From: Mariannaea sp. PMI_226
Taxonomy: Eukaryota > Ascomycota > Sordariomycetes > Hypocreales > Nectriaceae
DNA: 64,000 nt
Assembly (NCBI GenBank): GCA_024336345.1
Contig: JANFOG010000009.1
Coordinates: 1,054,001 to 1,118,000 of the forward strand
Direction of reading: 5' to 3'
Shown here: positions 1 through 11,225 of the stretch, piece after piece
How the letters are laid out: each line of letters opens with the position of its first letter
Numbering within the stretch: the first letter of the stretch is position 1
The notes under the pieces: model-generated
Told to the model about the DNA's origin: nothing
What the model saw: the letters and a program-made list of their open reading frames with translations, nothing else
The model's database searches: none
Translations under genes and position numbers: made by a program

Positions 1-394
1 TGTCTTGAGCCGAAGTGCTGCGCACCATGGAATGTGACAGTTGCACTCTTGGATGGTCCCATAGCAAGCCAAATATTGGAAGCAATTAGTAGGACATGGA
101 GGAATAATTAAATAAATACAACCTTATTTATCATTCGACCTCGGTTTCGCTGGCGCGGTTGCAGCAATGACTACTGGTAACAGCTTTTGCATGTCGACCA
201 GACAAAACCGTGGCTCCTACAAGGCACAGCACAACAACTCCATAGAACAGACGCGACATCAACCAACAGCCTCTGGCAAACCTGAAGCAGGTCCACAAAT
301 ACCACGAGGTCAAACAACTACTGTGCTCGCTTCAACATGAGGTATATGGGCAAGGCTGGGATGCCTGATCATGTACTCTGGGTCTAGGTTCAAG

Positions 395-960
395 AGAGGT
401 TCGACTTTGCATCTGCTCCACAAAGTGAGCTCTACTTGTTGTGAGCTCCAGGCAAACTCACATTGACGTCTTAATATGCAGCTAATAACTTACAAAATAT
501 TTGAAAGGCAGTCTAACTTTGTGCACGGTATAAATGCATGCCACTGCCCTTCCATTTCTCTCTTCCTTTCCTTCTTCCTCACAAATTCAACTGTTCTTGA
601 CCTTCGTGACCGATGATGAGCACTCAGCATCAGAAAGCACTTGCTGCCCTTCGGCTTGGTTCTTGTGCAATGGTAATGATGCAATTTGTGAACTGAGGTC
701 GGACAATTGTCGATCCGTAGTTGTTGTATGTGATTGGTCGTAGCGTCGGCAAGTGCCAGTTGGGTTCACAAGCTTGGGACCAGACACTCCAAACACCACC
801 GCCTTCTAGCCAGACGAGGAAGCAATAATCAATCATGCACACAAAGTCAAAAAAATTTGTCCAAGACGCAGCCAAGATTGTCCTATAGCAATGGGGGTAG
901 GCATTCGGCTCAGAAAGCTCAGACCAGCCAGGCATGTTCAGTTACAAGAACGGAAAGGGA
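395..960 (+). repeat. diverged direct repeat, copy A
   Basis: Copy A of an imperfect direct duplication; the partner lies about 1030 bp downstream (copy B, about 1430-1960). Shared landmarks in the same order and at a nearly constant offset are ACTTTGCATCTGCTC, a TATAAAT box, a C/T-rich leader, GATGATGAGCACTCAGCATC and ATGATGCAAT.TGTGAACTGAGGTC. Small indels shift the reading frame between copies, so any coding capacity is not conserved. Borders are approximate. Confidence 0.7.
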
Positions 961-1429
961 AAAAAAGATTACCTAGTCAGTGTCAGTTTTATCAACAGGA
1001 CAACGTTCAGGATTTAGGAAAGCTACCTTTCAGGTTCAATTGCGCATGATATGGACATTGCTCTTTTCGGCTTGCTGTTCCGTGACGCATAATTACGCAA
1101 TTACTGCATTCCATCTAGGAAGTACTCGGGATACCTCGTCATGCTCACAAAACCGCCTTCCTTGACATATTTTGGGATAACATTTGTGTTAAGCTGAACC
1201 GTCGTGCGCTATGTAATCTGGTAGTTGCAGCACTTGTTTCCATAGCTAGCCGGCTGTTAGAAGTGACTGATACAATAGAAATGAAGATGTGATGAGATAA
1301 ATAACATTTGTTTTGTGATTCAATCTTAACTTTGCTCGCGCTTATATAGGAAGGATTTCTGGTGGTTCTTCTCCCACAGGGTACATTGGGCTAGGATGCT
1401 CAATTGCACCCTCTAGCTCTATGTCTCAG

Positions 1430-1960
1430 AGAGTTTCAACTTTGCATCTGCTCTCTGAACTCTATTCTTTTCTTGAACCACAGGCAGCCTCACTTTTTTG
1501 CATCACAATACGCCGAACAGTATAAAATAGACGATGGCACTGTATATTGCGCACGATATAAATACACGCCACAACTCCACCGACTTTTTCTCGTTCTTGC
1601 TTCCTTCCTCAAGGTGTATCCGCTCTTCACCTTCCTGGCCGATGATGAGCACTCAGCATCAGAGAGCACTCGCTGTCTTCCAGCTTGACTCTTCTGCACT
1701 TGATCATGATGCAATCTGTGAACTGAGGTCATATATTAGTGGCGCTTTCAAGCAAGTCTACAAGCGTTCAGTCAGTAGTAGTAGTTATGATGGGTTTAGC
1801 ATCGTCAAGCGCCTGTTGGAGTCACAAATCTGAGATAGCCACAGCTTTACAACTAGTCGAGGATCCAATATACAATCATGCTGGCATAGTCAAAGTAAGC
1901 TGTAGAAGACGCAGCTGGGATTACTCGCGAACATCGAGGGCATCCAAACTAACAAAACTA
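1430..1960 (+). repeat. diverged direct repeat, copy B
   Basis: Partner of the repeat at about 395-960. It contains the same TATA-like box (near 1557), pyrimidine leader and GATGATGAGCACTCAGCATC landmark near 1639. Here a 63-codon frame is open after the ATGATG, whereas copy A stops earlier. It could be a duplicated promoter plus gene start that has decayed, or part of a short mobile element. Terminal repeats or target-site duplications were not identified. Confidence 0.65.
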
Positions 1961-2623
1961 ATCATGCTGTAACTTGCGAAAACATCATCTTCACCTGCTC
2001 TTGATACTCCCACGCGCCTAGGTGACGTCCTGCCTTGATTACTTAGTGTCTACCTGAATAGCAGGACTGCCCCCAGTAGATCCAGAATCACTGCTCATTA
2101 TCTTCATCATCTGGAAGTTAGTATCGCGGTCACGCCAGTTACTTGCCTCCCAAAGACAGCAGGAAACTTGCAAACACCTGCTCAATCAATGGGGTTCTGG
2201 TACTCAAGGGCAGGAGTGAGTCTTCAAAAAGATTCAGACAGGCTATCTTCTCCTCCCCGTCCCTAACACACTCTCTCCCTTTTCTCTCACCTCCATCATC
2301 TTCCTCAAATCCTCTCTTCCTTTTTCTCTCATTTCCATCATCTTCTTTGAATTCTCTCAACCAGTATCCTTTGCTCTTCAGTACATCCTCTCCGTTATTT
2401 TCTCCTCTTCCAGCCTTTCCCCTTTCCAACCTCAAGCTTCACCTTGATCACGCATTGTTTCTTCTGCCTTAGCAACCAGTCCGTTCACCTTCACCACGGC
2501 TTCTTGCATCGACGGCCTGTCCATCTTTCACCGATTTTACGATCGACAAATTTCTGTTCACGATGATGTGACACAAAATATTTGTAAAGGTGCGTCTCCC
2601 CATGCGAAAAAGTAGACGTCTGA

Positions 2624-2671
2624 GGGGATGTGGTAGGGTGCATGCTTCAGAGGCATGCACCCCCCATCCCC
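2624..2671. repeat. GC-rich inverted repeat / hairpin
   Basis: A perfect 10-bp inverted repeat, GGGTGCATGC (2636-2645) and GCATGCACCC (2653-2662), is separated by 7 nt. It is flanked by a second matching pair, GGGGATG (2624-2630) and CATCCCC (2665-2671). Both arms are directly visible. It lies downstream of the pyrimidine-rich segment, in DNA with no supported gene. Function unknown. Confidence 0.7.
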
Positions 2672-4662
2672 GATGATGACGAAAAGAGCGGTTGAAGGGA
2701 GGCGCATAAGTCGTTGGCTGGTACTACACGCCGGCTGACGCAATTATTTTCCGGAAACCCCGCCTAGGTCGATCCCAGAGATTTTACCACCTCACGTTGC
2801 GACCGTATTCAACCTGCTACGCTGATCCCGAACCTCGAATGTCATTCTAAAGAATACCCTCTCACAATAATTGAGCCGACCGCCCCAGATATGGGAAGCC
2901 TTTCCACCATTGGACGCTTGTCGGGAAATTGATCTTGCTCTCATTCTCAAAGCACGCAAGACCTTTTTTCGAGGCCAACATCACTCGAGCTGTGATCAGG
3001 TGAGTGCCTTTTAACCATGATGACCCACGCTCTGACTCTATCCAGCTTGGTTTCCCGTCTCCTTCGATCCGATGCTGCACGAACCAGAACACCAAGCGCG
3101 GCGGACCTATGATTCTCTCTACTCAAAGCACCATACCTTAAGCTCCTCGACTGCCCTGCCCTAACTGCGTGCTTGGTCTATCATTCGATTGCAAAAAGTG
3201 AGCTGAGCAGTCGGTACCTCGATATCGGGCATACCCCAGACCGATGCTAATTCAGTGGTAGATATCCTCTCCGCTCTCCGGAAAACTCGAGTGTCATCTT
3301 GGGTTCCCTCCTGCATTGAAGCCTAGGCAAGTCACCTACTCACTCCACCTCGCATGAACAACAGACTAATGCTTCTTCGCAATTCAGATCAACAATTTCT
3401 TCATGGCCTTCGGATGCTTTCTATCGCAAAATGCTAGCTTCCCATTTGTCAGGACGGGCCTATGATACAATTCATTCATTTGTCGGAGTTATATCTTTGC
3501 TTTTCATTGTCTTCCTTTTTGTGTGGAGAAAGGCTTTTTCAATTCATCATTCGACTCTTAGTAAGAGGGAGGCCTACAATCACTGAGTATGGGTTTTCAG
3601 TCGTTATCATTACCAAGTTTGCGATGGAACGGAGCTCAAATAGGGACGATTAAATGCTGGAGAATGTGCTTGGCTTGGAGAGTCATTTTTAGGGTGGAAG
3701 TTTAAAACATGGCCAGGTAGTTCAAGATCAAGGCACGTTTATCCAGGACAACACCGACTCTGGCCCAGAGTGATCTTTTCCTTACAATAACTAGCGACCC
3801 TGGTCCATGACATTTATCTGAAGCGCTAGGGAGTATCTCAGCCAAGTTTGCGCGTGGCGCTAAGCTAAGCGCATCCACTACCCTCTTGCAAGAGATGAGG
3901 GCAAACGTCATGTTCCTGAGAGGAGGGCAAAGCGGTTCGCCGGTTCGTCAGGGCTCTACTCTAACATCCCTCTGCTGGGCGCTATCGATGTTGATGTGCG
4001 CATGCTAGTCCTATACTGACAATTATTTTAAATAGGCGAAGGGGAAACCTATATACAGCGTTGCAGGGTTCTTGGTTTCGAAGTCAATTGTTTCTCTCAT
4101 GTCAAGGGTGGGTTGGTGCCAGAATATTGATCAGATTCAAGCCATCTGGGATAATTACTAAATCATGCTAGCCAACTTCAAGTCAGAGCAGACAGTATCT
4201 CCTTAGTCTCCTGAGTTTATTTAGGAAGAGAAACCCTTGAAAAAAAGGGAAAAAAAAACCCCTCTAGTAGGATTTATCGGGTCCCGACCTGGCTCTTTTC
4301 AAAGCTCGTATCCCGGTTGGCAAGTGCTTATTGGACATTGCACTCTGATCTAAGGGTCGCTAATCATGATCTACCCTTTCCCATGTGTGAGAAAGCCATT
4401 TGGTTGAAGAAGATGGCCTCTAACTGTAAAGAGAAACAACTCGCCGGTCATGACTCCACTTCGGCCATCATGACACACACTATCAGACCTTTCCGTGCGA
4501 CCACACCAAAGTGAAATGATACAGCTTCGTTCTAATGTACATGTCTATCTCAAAGCGTGAAATATCAAAGTGGATTGAAAGGTAACAGTTACAAACTAAA
4601 GCGAAAGTGACAAGCCCCCCATCTCACCGCTAGATTGCTGTTCTACCCCGTCTCACGGCCAC

Positions 4663-4670
4663 TATATAAA
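4663..4670 (+). promoter_or_regulatory. TATA box of the acyltransferase gene
   Basis: TATATAAA lies about 90 bp before the predicted ATG at 4761, with a C/T-rich leader between them. This is the usual distance and arrangement for a fungal core promoter. Confidence 0.55.
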
Positions 4671-4760
4671 TGACCGTATACCCAAGTCCTCCGGCATCTT
4701 CATTCGAATCCATTTGTGCCCATCTATATCAAGCTCACGCACATATGAAGATACTAGACC

Positions 4761-6246
4761 ATGATTACCAGGCCTGAGTTCGATAGATTCGCAAGTAAGT
4801 CATTTTCCGCATAGTTAGAGAAGATAACCGTATACCCACTAACACTCGTGTATAACAGGTCCAAATGAGCGACGTGCAATAATCCGCGAAGATCTAGGCG
4901 TCTACCACGCTGTAGTTGTGGCTGCCATCTATGACTTTCCCAAACAAACTCAGATCGACTCCCCTGCTACCTTCTTTTATCCTGTTGAGAAATGCATTGA
5001 GAGACACCCTTTTCTATGCGTGAGTATCAAGGACACGCACACGGAGAAGCCATTCTATGAGCGAGTTCACGTCATCGACCTTGAGAATCATGTCTCTATT
5101 GAAACTAGCAAGCTACCTAGTGATAATCTGCTTGCAGTCGAGCATATGGTTGCCACAATTTTAGACAGGCCATTCAGTCCTGGTAACCCTCCCTGGAGAG
5201 TTGTTGTGGTCCCTCTGGAATCAACACGCTGTCTTGTTGCATTTGGATTTTCTCATGGAATTGGAGATGGACCAACAGGAACAGCTTTTCATCGTACATT
5301 TCTAAAGGCGTGCGGAAACTGGACGAGTATCCAATCGCCAGCATCACGGATGGTTGAAACGCCTTCTAGACAACTACCTCACCCTTTCGACACACCCGAG
5401 AGACTTCCAATTTCTTGGTCCTACCTGTTAGCACCGCTTCTGAAATCTTTATTACCAAGATTTATCGCAAGCCTTCTCGGCCTAAGTGTGTCAGTTTCGA
5501 CAATGGATGCGAACACGTGGGCTGGCTCTCCGGTCTTGAACACCCCTACCGGATCTCATAGCAAGATCAAAGTGCGAGAAATTGAAGGATCACATCTGGA
5601 AAAAGCTCGGAGTGTGGCGAGGAAACACGATGCGAAACTTACCGGGACGATACACCAACTCATTTTGAGAGCGCTGGATAAAGCTGTTCAGAATCCTGCC
5701 ATAACTCGTTTCGTTTCGCAGACGCCAATCAACATGCGTAGGTCGATTGGCATATCGGATGATGAGATGGGTAATTTCATCTCAGGTTGCTACATGGTAC
5801 ATGAGCGTGTGGACTCATCACAACCGCTCTCTGAGGCCAACTGGGCGGAGGCTCGCATAGCGACTCGGAAGTTGGCAGAGTGTGCCGCAACTCTACAGGA
5901 CCAGCCTGTTGGTTTGCTCAGATATGTGTCGAATATTAGGAATTGGACACTTGGGAAGCTAGGGCAAGGGCGAGATTGCTCATTCGAAGTGAGTAACGTC
6001 GGAGTCTTTGACATCATTGAAGACGGTGTCAACCCACAGGCCAGACTCGAGAAGATGATATTTGCGCAGCCTGGGCATGTGCTCAGCGCTCCACTTTGTT
6101 TCAACTTTGTGAGCGTCAAGGGAGGAAGCATGATATATACCATGACATGGCAAGTAGGCGCTCTCGGAGTACCTTGTGATGAAGAAGACCAATTTGTCGA
6201 GGAAATCTGTTCTGCCCTTGACGCGGAATTTGGGAGAATTGAATGA
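4761..6246 (+). CDS. alcohol acetyltransferase/condensation-like acyltransferase
   Basis: A predicted acyl-CoA-dependent O- or N-acyltransferase of the fold shared by alcohol acetyltransferases, BAHD enzymes and NRPS condensation domains. The 473-residue protein is made from two exons, 4761-4794 and 4859-6246, separated by a 64-nt GTAAGT...ACAG intron. Without the first exon no ATG precedes the conserved N-terminus, which decided the start. The catalytic HxxxDG signature is visible as SHGIGDGP (His about 144, Asp about 148). A later FEVSNVG segment resembles the structural motif near the C-terminus of this fold. There is no signal peptide or membrane segment, so it should be cytosolic. A Zn(II)2Cys6 regulator follows 360 bp downstream on the same strand and may control it. 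The substrate cannot be told from sequence; an ester-forming role in secondary metabolism is possible. Confidence 0.85.
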
Positions 6247-6606
6247 GGCACTGAACTATGAAAACGGCGATTGTGAGGCTGTTGCACAATATACCAAAAT
6301 GACTTGGCCTCACCCGAATTGGAAAGATAACGAATTTGTGCTTCAGAATATGTATACAACACTAACTTAGACTCGACTCTGAATCTTCAATTAGCCAACA
6401 CGCTGCCCCAATGTGCTCAAGAGCTTCTTCCAGGGTGGCACGCCAGGGGCCGTCGTGCAACTAGAAGATCATGTGACTCGCCAAATAATTACTGGGGCTC
6501 AATTAATGCTGATACTTACTTTGTAAACCTCACATCGCCCTGTACCTGTCTCATACGGTAGTATGTAGCCTCTATTTTCGCTGAGTTGTCCTCTCTTCCC
6601 GGCACA
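6247..6606. other. intergenic, terminator and promoter region
   Basis: This 360-bp gap between the acyltransferase stop and the regulator start presumably holds the 3' end of the first gene and the promoter of the second. No TATA box or other motif stands out. Confidence 0.5.
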
Positions 6607-8184
6607 ATGTCTTCGTCCTCGAGCGTGTCCTCTCCAGCGAAACTGGTAGAGTCACGAGGGGCATGCGGATCATGTCACAGATACAAAGAGAGGTGTGTTT
6701 TCGACCACGAAGATCAGGCCTGCAGGAAATGCCGTTCCCTTTCAAGGACGTGCATACCTAGAGCAAAGAAACGAATGGGTCGGCGCCCCGAATTGGGAAA
6801 CCTTCCACATGGGACTTGCTCCATCATCGAACTCGCTCCCGATCCTCGCCAGGAACCGAGACATCACTTCGTTACAAACGCCAAACGTGGTACTATAAGT
6901 ACCATTTCAGCTAATCCAGCCGACTGTGTGCAACCTACTACAACAAAGAGGCTAGATGCTTCTCTAAATGCTCCTTGGGTGGAACCCTCGGGTTACTGGG
7001 AGGAGGTTGCACGAACCAACTCGTCCCGGTTCACATTCAATCCATACCCTCTCAAAGCACCGTTCAAATTATATACAAAATTTGATTCAATGCTAGGCAC
7101 TAAAGAAGGTTTCTTCGGCCCTCATCGACAGTTTATGCTGGGGAGGGGCTTTATCGACGAGTTCCAGGCCGCCACCCGGCTCGTATTTACTCGTGCTCCT
7201 CCTGTTCTGATGTCAGCATACTCGGCGACTCTACAGCTAATGAGCTACCGAAAGACCCGGCTTTCAGGAATTCAAGGCTTTGATGTGGGGCTCGGATCAC
7301 AATGTCTCGAGTGGCTCGGTCTTCAGTCCTCGTGCATAGGGGATCTGGACCATGCTGCGGTCGTCCTCATGGTGGGGCAATTACTTCTTGTCTACAATAC
7401 CTTGCTTCCCTGTCGTTCATCACGTACAATAACGCGTGGCGTATTATTGAGTGCCAAAGATTGGTATCCAGCTTTGTTGCAACACCCACAATTCGACCCT
7501 GTCACTCTCGCGCCTCTGTTCTTGGACACCGTCGACAGTTTGATTCGGCGAGACAGACCAATAATAAGAGTTCCGCAACTTCATAGGCATATTGTTGACA
7601 GATTTTTGGGCCTCTGTGCACCACTTCTTTCCTTGCTTTCAGACCTGTGTGAAAGAAGTTATGAGGTCAAGGTTCACGCATCAATATATCCTTTAGGAGA
7701 TTTCAACCATGACCCTTATGCGGACATTGAGAGACAAATCAAATCCTGGACAATAGAATGGCCACCTGACTTCTTCACCAAATATGAGGCCTCGGAGATC
7801 GCTGTCATGCTAGCACAAGCCCACTCGTATCGCCATGCAGCACTACTTGTCATTCACCGTCTTCGTTTCCCTCTTGGGGTCCAAGACAATGTTGGATACG
7901 GGTATGCAAAGAAGATAATGGATGAGTTGTCGTTCATGGCGCAATGGCCTCCAGATGGAGCAACAGGTCTCGGGCTGGATTTTCCTCTCATGGTAGCCAT
8001 GATGGAGACGCCAAGACCAGGAAAGGAGCTATTTAGTGCCTTCAACTTGCTGAGGTTTCAACCACACGTGGCGGAAAATATTCTGCAAATGGTGGGTTTA
8101 ATAAGAATGGAATATGAGCGTGGTTATGACGGGTTATGGTTCGATCTCGTTGAGGATAGCATGTTGGATATATTGATACCCTGA
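6607..8184 (+). CDS. Zn(II)2Cys6 transcription factor
   Basis: A 525-residue predicted nuclear regulator in a single exon. The first in-frame ATG (6607) lies just before the zinc cluster and is taken as the start. The binuclear cluster is complete: C-x2-C-x6-C-x8-C-x2-C-x6-C, starting at GACGSCHRYKERC (about residues 18-30), followed by a basic stretch KKRMGRRP typical of the linker. The rest is a long helical region like the middle and C-terminal activation domain of fungal C6 regulators, with no enzyme motif. It sits between an acyltransferase and an UNC93-like transporter on the same strand, so a pathway-specific role for these neighbours is a reasonable guess. The target is unknown. Confidence 0.88.
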   Translation: MSSSSSVSSPAKLVESRGACGSCHRYKERCVFDHEDQACRKCRSLSRTCIPRAKKRMGRRPELGNLPHGTCSIIELAPDPRQEPRHHFVTNAKRGTISTISANPADCVQPTTTKRLDASLNAPWVEPSGYWEEVARTNSSRFTFNPYPLKAPFKLYTKFDSMLGTKEGFFGPHRQFMLGRGFIDEFQAATRLVFTRAPPVLMSAYSATLQLMSYRKTRLSGIQGFDVGLGSQCLEWLGLQSSCIGDLDHAAVVLMVGQLLLVYNTLLPCRSSRTITRGVLLSAKDWYPALLQHPQFDPVTLAPLFLDTVDSLIRRDRPIIRVPQLHRHIVDRFLGLCAPLLSLLSDLCERSYEVKVHASIYPLGDFNHDPYADIERQIKSWTIEWPPDFFTKYEASEIAVMLAQAHSYRHAALLVIHRLRFPLGVQDNVGYGYAKKIMDELSFMAQWPPDGATGLGLDFPLMVAMMETPRPGKELFSAFNLLRFQPHVAENILQMVGLIRMEYERGYDGLWFDLVEDSMLDILIP

Positions 8185-9378
8185 AAGGCTGCTGGTTAGC
8201 GATGGGGTATATCATATATGTTCTCTTGAACTGGAAAAACTGGTATTCAGTTCCAATGTGACTGATAGGCTACATAATGTAATACAAAGTCAAGCTTAAT
8301 TAATCATTCATAAGCTTTTACCCCATGTTTCCTTAACAGAGGTGCTGTATTCGAGGGTCAAGTTGACTGCCACTTGCTTAGAACCACTCAGGAACGTGGT
8401 CACCAAGAGGGTTTTATATCACCCCGTCGCATCCAAGAAGAACAGAGAGAGAAGGTTATGACGCATTTCCATCTCCAACACAAAATTATCTAGAGTTATA
8501 CGTCAGCTCTATCCTAGTGTCCTCGTCAATCGCCACCATAAGACTATCCGAGATGTTGACGGCGAATTCCGCGCATCAGCTCAACAAGTTTGACAAAAAT
8601 TAGTACGAGATCCCAGAAAATGGATCTTTCTAATTTGGTTGATTGAATTTCGGAAATGACTCGAGAGTAGCTGCGAGACGTATTAATATCAAATACGAAT
8701 GATGCAAAGGCAGAAGCCACGCCTTGATATCGGTCGCGTATTCGATGCTTGGCACAAATCGTGGCTACAAGCGGATTGAAGTCGTACGCAACATTCAAAC
8801 TTTTTGCATTCGATTGATTAAATGTGACATGAGACTATGAACTTGAAATGACACTGCTGGTAGGAAGCAATTGGAGATGGGAGCACTGGATGCATTTGGC
8901 ACGTAACCAATCGCCACAACACCCAGAATGCGGCCACAACGGCCCAGTGAAATGCAAGACATTATTACATGCGACTAACGGCTGGAACGTGAGTCCTCCC
9001 CTACCGAGAAAAGCACACAAACGCACAGAAAACGCTTCTCGGTGTAACGTTGGACTAGCTGTCGTACCAAGGCTCCGCAAGGCGTTCAAAAGGCTGCTCG
9101 TCACTCGCCAACCAAGGAGTTGGCGAAAGTTTAAGAGCGTGAAGCCACAAGCCACAATCCCCAATAGGAATTGACTGAGGTGCAATGCCACCGAGAACGA
9201 GAAACGTTCACAATACGAGTACGTATTCTGGCGAAAGGAAACCTCGTAATGGACTGGTTCCCTCGGAGGGTTTCATAGCCCTTTTTCGCCTCCCATTAAT
9301 CTGGGGGAATCTGGGGTACCGTTCCATGAGGCTCCGTTTGAGTTGAGAAGCTTGGAATAGTTGCTACCCAGAGGTGCG
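8185..9378. other. intergenic region
   Basis: Nearly 1.2 kb without a supported gene. Overlapping frames on both strands at 8835-9191 lack introns, domains and a consistent start, and are treated as chance. The right part leads into the transporter promoter. Confidence 0.5.
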
Positions 9379-9386
9379 TATATATA
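9379..9386 (+). promoter_or_regulatory. TATA box of the UNC93-like gene
   Basis: TATATATA lies about 150 bp before the ATG at 9533, followed by a C/T-rich leader. Confidence 0.5.
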
Positions 9387-9532
9387 GGATCGTCACACGG
9401 CCCGTTTAGTCGAACTCTACCACCGGAACCAGCATATTTCCGCCCTCGCCTCGTTTGTACGTTATAAACTCACTCGGTTCCCTTTCGGAAGCTCTGGGCT
9501 CATCAACGCATTGTCCCGCAAACTCATTCGAG

Positions 9533-11225
9533 ATGAGCGATGTTGAAGTTGGCTCTCAGCGAGGCTCAGATGGGCCGCTGCCAAAAGGATGGATGTACCG
9601 GAGCTGGCGCATCCTGGGTCTGAAGATCCCCTACTACGCATCGCCGCTGACGCAAATTCTTTTGCTCTCAATTACATGCTTTCTGTATGCCCCGCCTCTT
9701 CACCCTCCATCCCGAGACCGCCGGGTCTTTGTCTCAGATTTAGGCTAACACAACCAATAGCTGCCCGGGGATGTTCAACGCTCTATCAGGCCTTGGAGGA
9801 GGAGGTCAACTGAATGCTGATGTTGCGAACAAGGCCACTGTGGCATTGTATTCGACATTTGCATCTGTATCCTTTTTCGCAGGCTCGATTTGCAACATCA
9901 TTGGCGTGCAGATGACTCTGTTCCTGGGATCCTTGGGGTGGGTGATTTTGTCCAAGCCTGTTTCTTGAGTGATGCTGACTCTGAGTTATAGATACCCTCT
10001 CTACGTGGGCTCATTTCTTTCATACAATCACAACCAGAACGAGGCATTCGTTATTGCAGCCGGAGCCATTCTGGGTCTCTGTGCGGCTCTGTTGTGGACA
10101 GCCCAGGGTGCCATGATGATGGCATATGCTGTTGAAGAGCAGAAGGGTCGCTTCATTGCCGTATTCTGGGCGATTTTCAACTTGGGAGCCGTGATCGGTG
10201 GTTTGGTGCCTCTGATCCAGAACATCTCGTCGACGGCAGACGCAGTCGGAGACGGCACCTACATCGGCTTCCTCGCCCTCACCCTCACAGGCTGCTGCAT
10301 GGCGATTCTTCTATGCAAGACAGACCGTGTTGTTCGGCCAGACGGGTCAAAGATTGACCATGCTAGACAAATGTCCTGGAAAACCGAACTTCTTGGAGTA
10401 TGGAAAGTGTTGAGATCTCAACCTACCTTTCTCTTACTTTTCCCACTCTTCTTCTCGTCTAACTGGTTCTACACATATCAGTTCAACGTAAGTGTTCCTG
10501 AAAATGTATTATGATATCGTGATGAATGCTTACAGCAATGCAGGATGTCAACCTTGCTCGCTTCAATATTCGCACACGGTCGCTCAACAACCTCATGTAC
10601 TGGCTCTTCCAGATCATTGGTGCCTTCACCTTTGGAAGTCTTTTGGATATGACTCGATTCAGCCGCCGCACTCGAGCCGTTGGTGGACTTTTCCTGCTAT
10701 TCAGTATCACCATGATCATCTGGGGATGTGGTTATATTTTCCAGAAGGGATACACCCGAGCGACGGTTAAAAGCGGCGAAACCCCCGTCATGGACTGGAC
10801 CGACAGTGGTTTCCCTGGCCCCTTTGTCCTTTATTGCTTTTACGGAATGTTTGATGCTCTCTGGCAAACGTGAGTGCTCGTCTATTTTATTGCTGAGTAT
10901 GGGAACGCGACACTGACTTAGCTCTAGCTACGTGTACTGGCTCATGGGTGCTCTGACCAACTCTAGCAGCCGTCTCGCATACTTTGCTGGCATGTATAAG
11001 TCGCTGCAGTCAGCTGGAGCCGCCATAATCTACAGACTGGATAGCTTGGGGGTTCCTTATATGTCACTTTTCATCAGCAACTGGGCCATGCTCGCAGGGA
11101 GTCTGATTGTTGCTTTCCCAGTTGCTTACTTTATGGTCCACGAGCATAGCGAAGCTGATCCGGATGCGGATTCTGTGGACTCGAGCATGTCATCGGAGAA
11201 AGCAAACCACTCTCACGCTCCTTGA
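9533..11225 (+). CDS. UNC93-like (DUF895) major facilitator protein
   Basis: An integral membrane protein of about 482 residues and roughly 11-12 predicted helices, of the UNC93-like branch of the major facilitator superfamily. Five exons join in frame: 9533-9684, 9761-9937, 9992-10487, 10544-10869 and 10928-11225. All four introns are GT-AG. For the third intron a nearer AG was skipped because only the later one gives the family sequence YQFNDVNLARFN. Other family-like stretches are LSGLGGGGQLNADVANKA, GAILGLCAALLWTAQG and YFAGMYKSLQSAGAA. The C-terminus is a short acidic and Ser-rich cytosolic tail. The transported compound is not known for most fungal members; some are annotated as ion-channel regulators. 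It could serve as an exporter for a product of the acyltransferase upstream, which is inference from position only. Confidence 0.85.

Larger units (their letters stand above)
1..4660. other. gene-free left flank
   Basis: I find no open reading frame here with a recognisable domain or a believable intron-exon structure. The stretch holds a pair of diverged direct repeats (about 395-960 and 1430-1960), a very pyrimidine-rich segment on the + strand (about 2250-2460), a GC-rich hairpin (2624-2671) and several stop-rich AT-rich stretches. The pyrimidine-rich segment followed by GT...AG-like spacing (2999-3400) resembles the leader of a fungal gene, but no coding exon follows it. Confidence 0.5.

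Noticed and set aside
2139..2472. Overlapping 98- and 109-codon frames on both strands
   Set aside because: They are translations of a pyrimidine-rich tract (Ser/Pro/Leu on one strand, Glu/Arg/Lys on the other) and look like low-complexity leader DNA.
8835..9191. 118-codon minus-strand frame and 108-codon plus-strand frame
   Set aside because: Fully overlapping antisense frames without domain, splice context or promoter; probably chance in promoter DNA.
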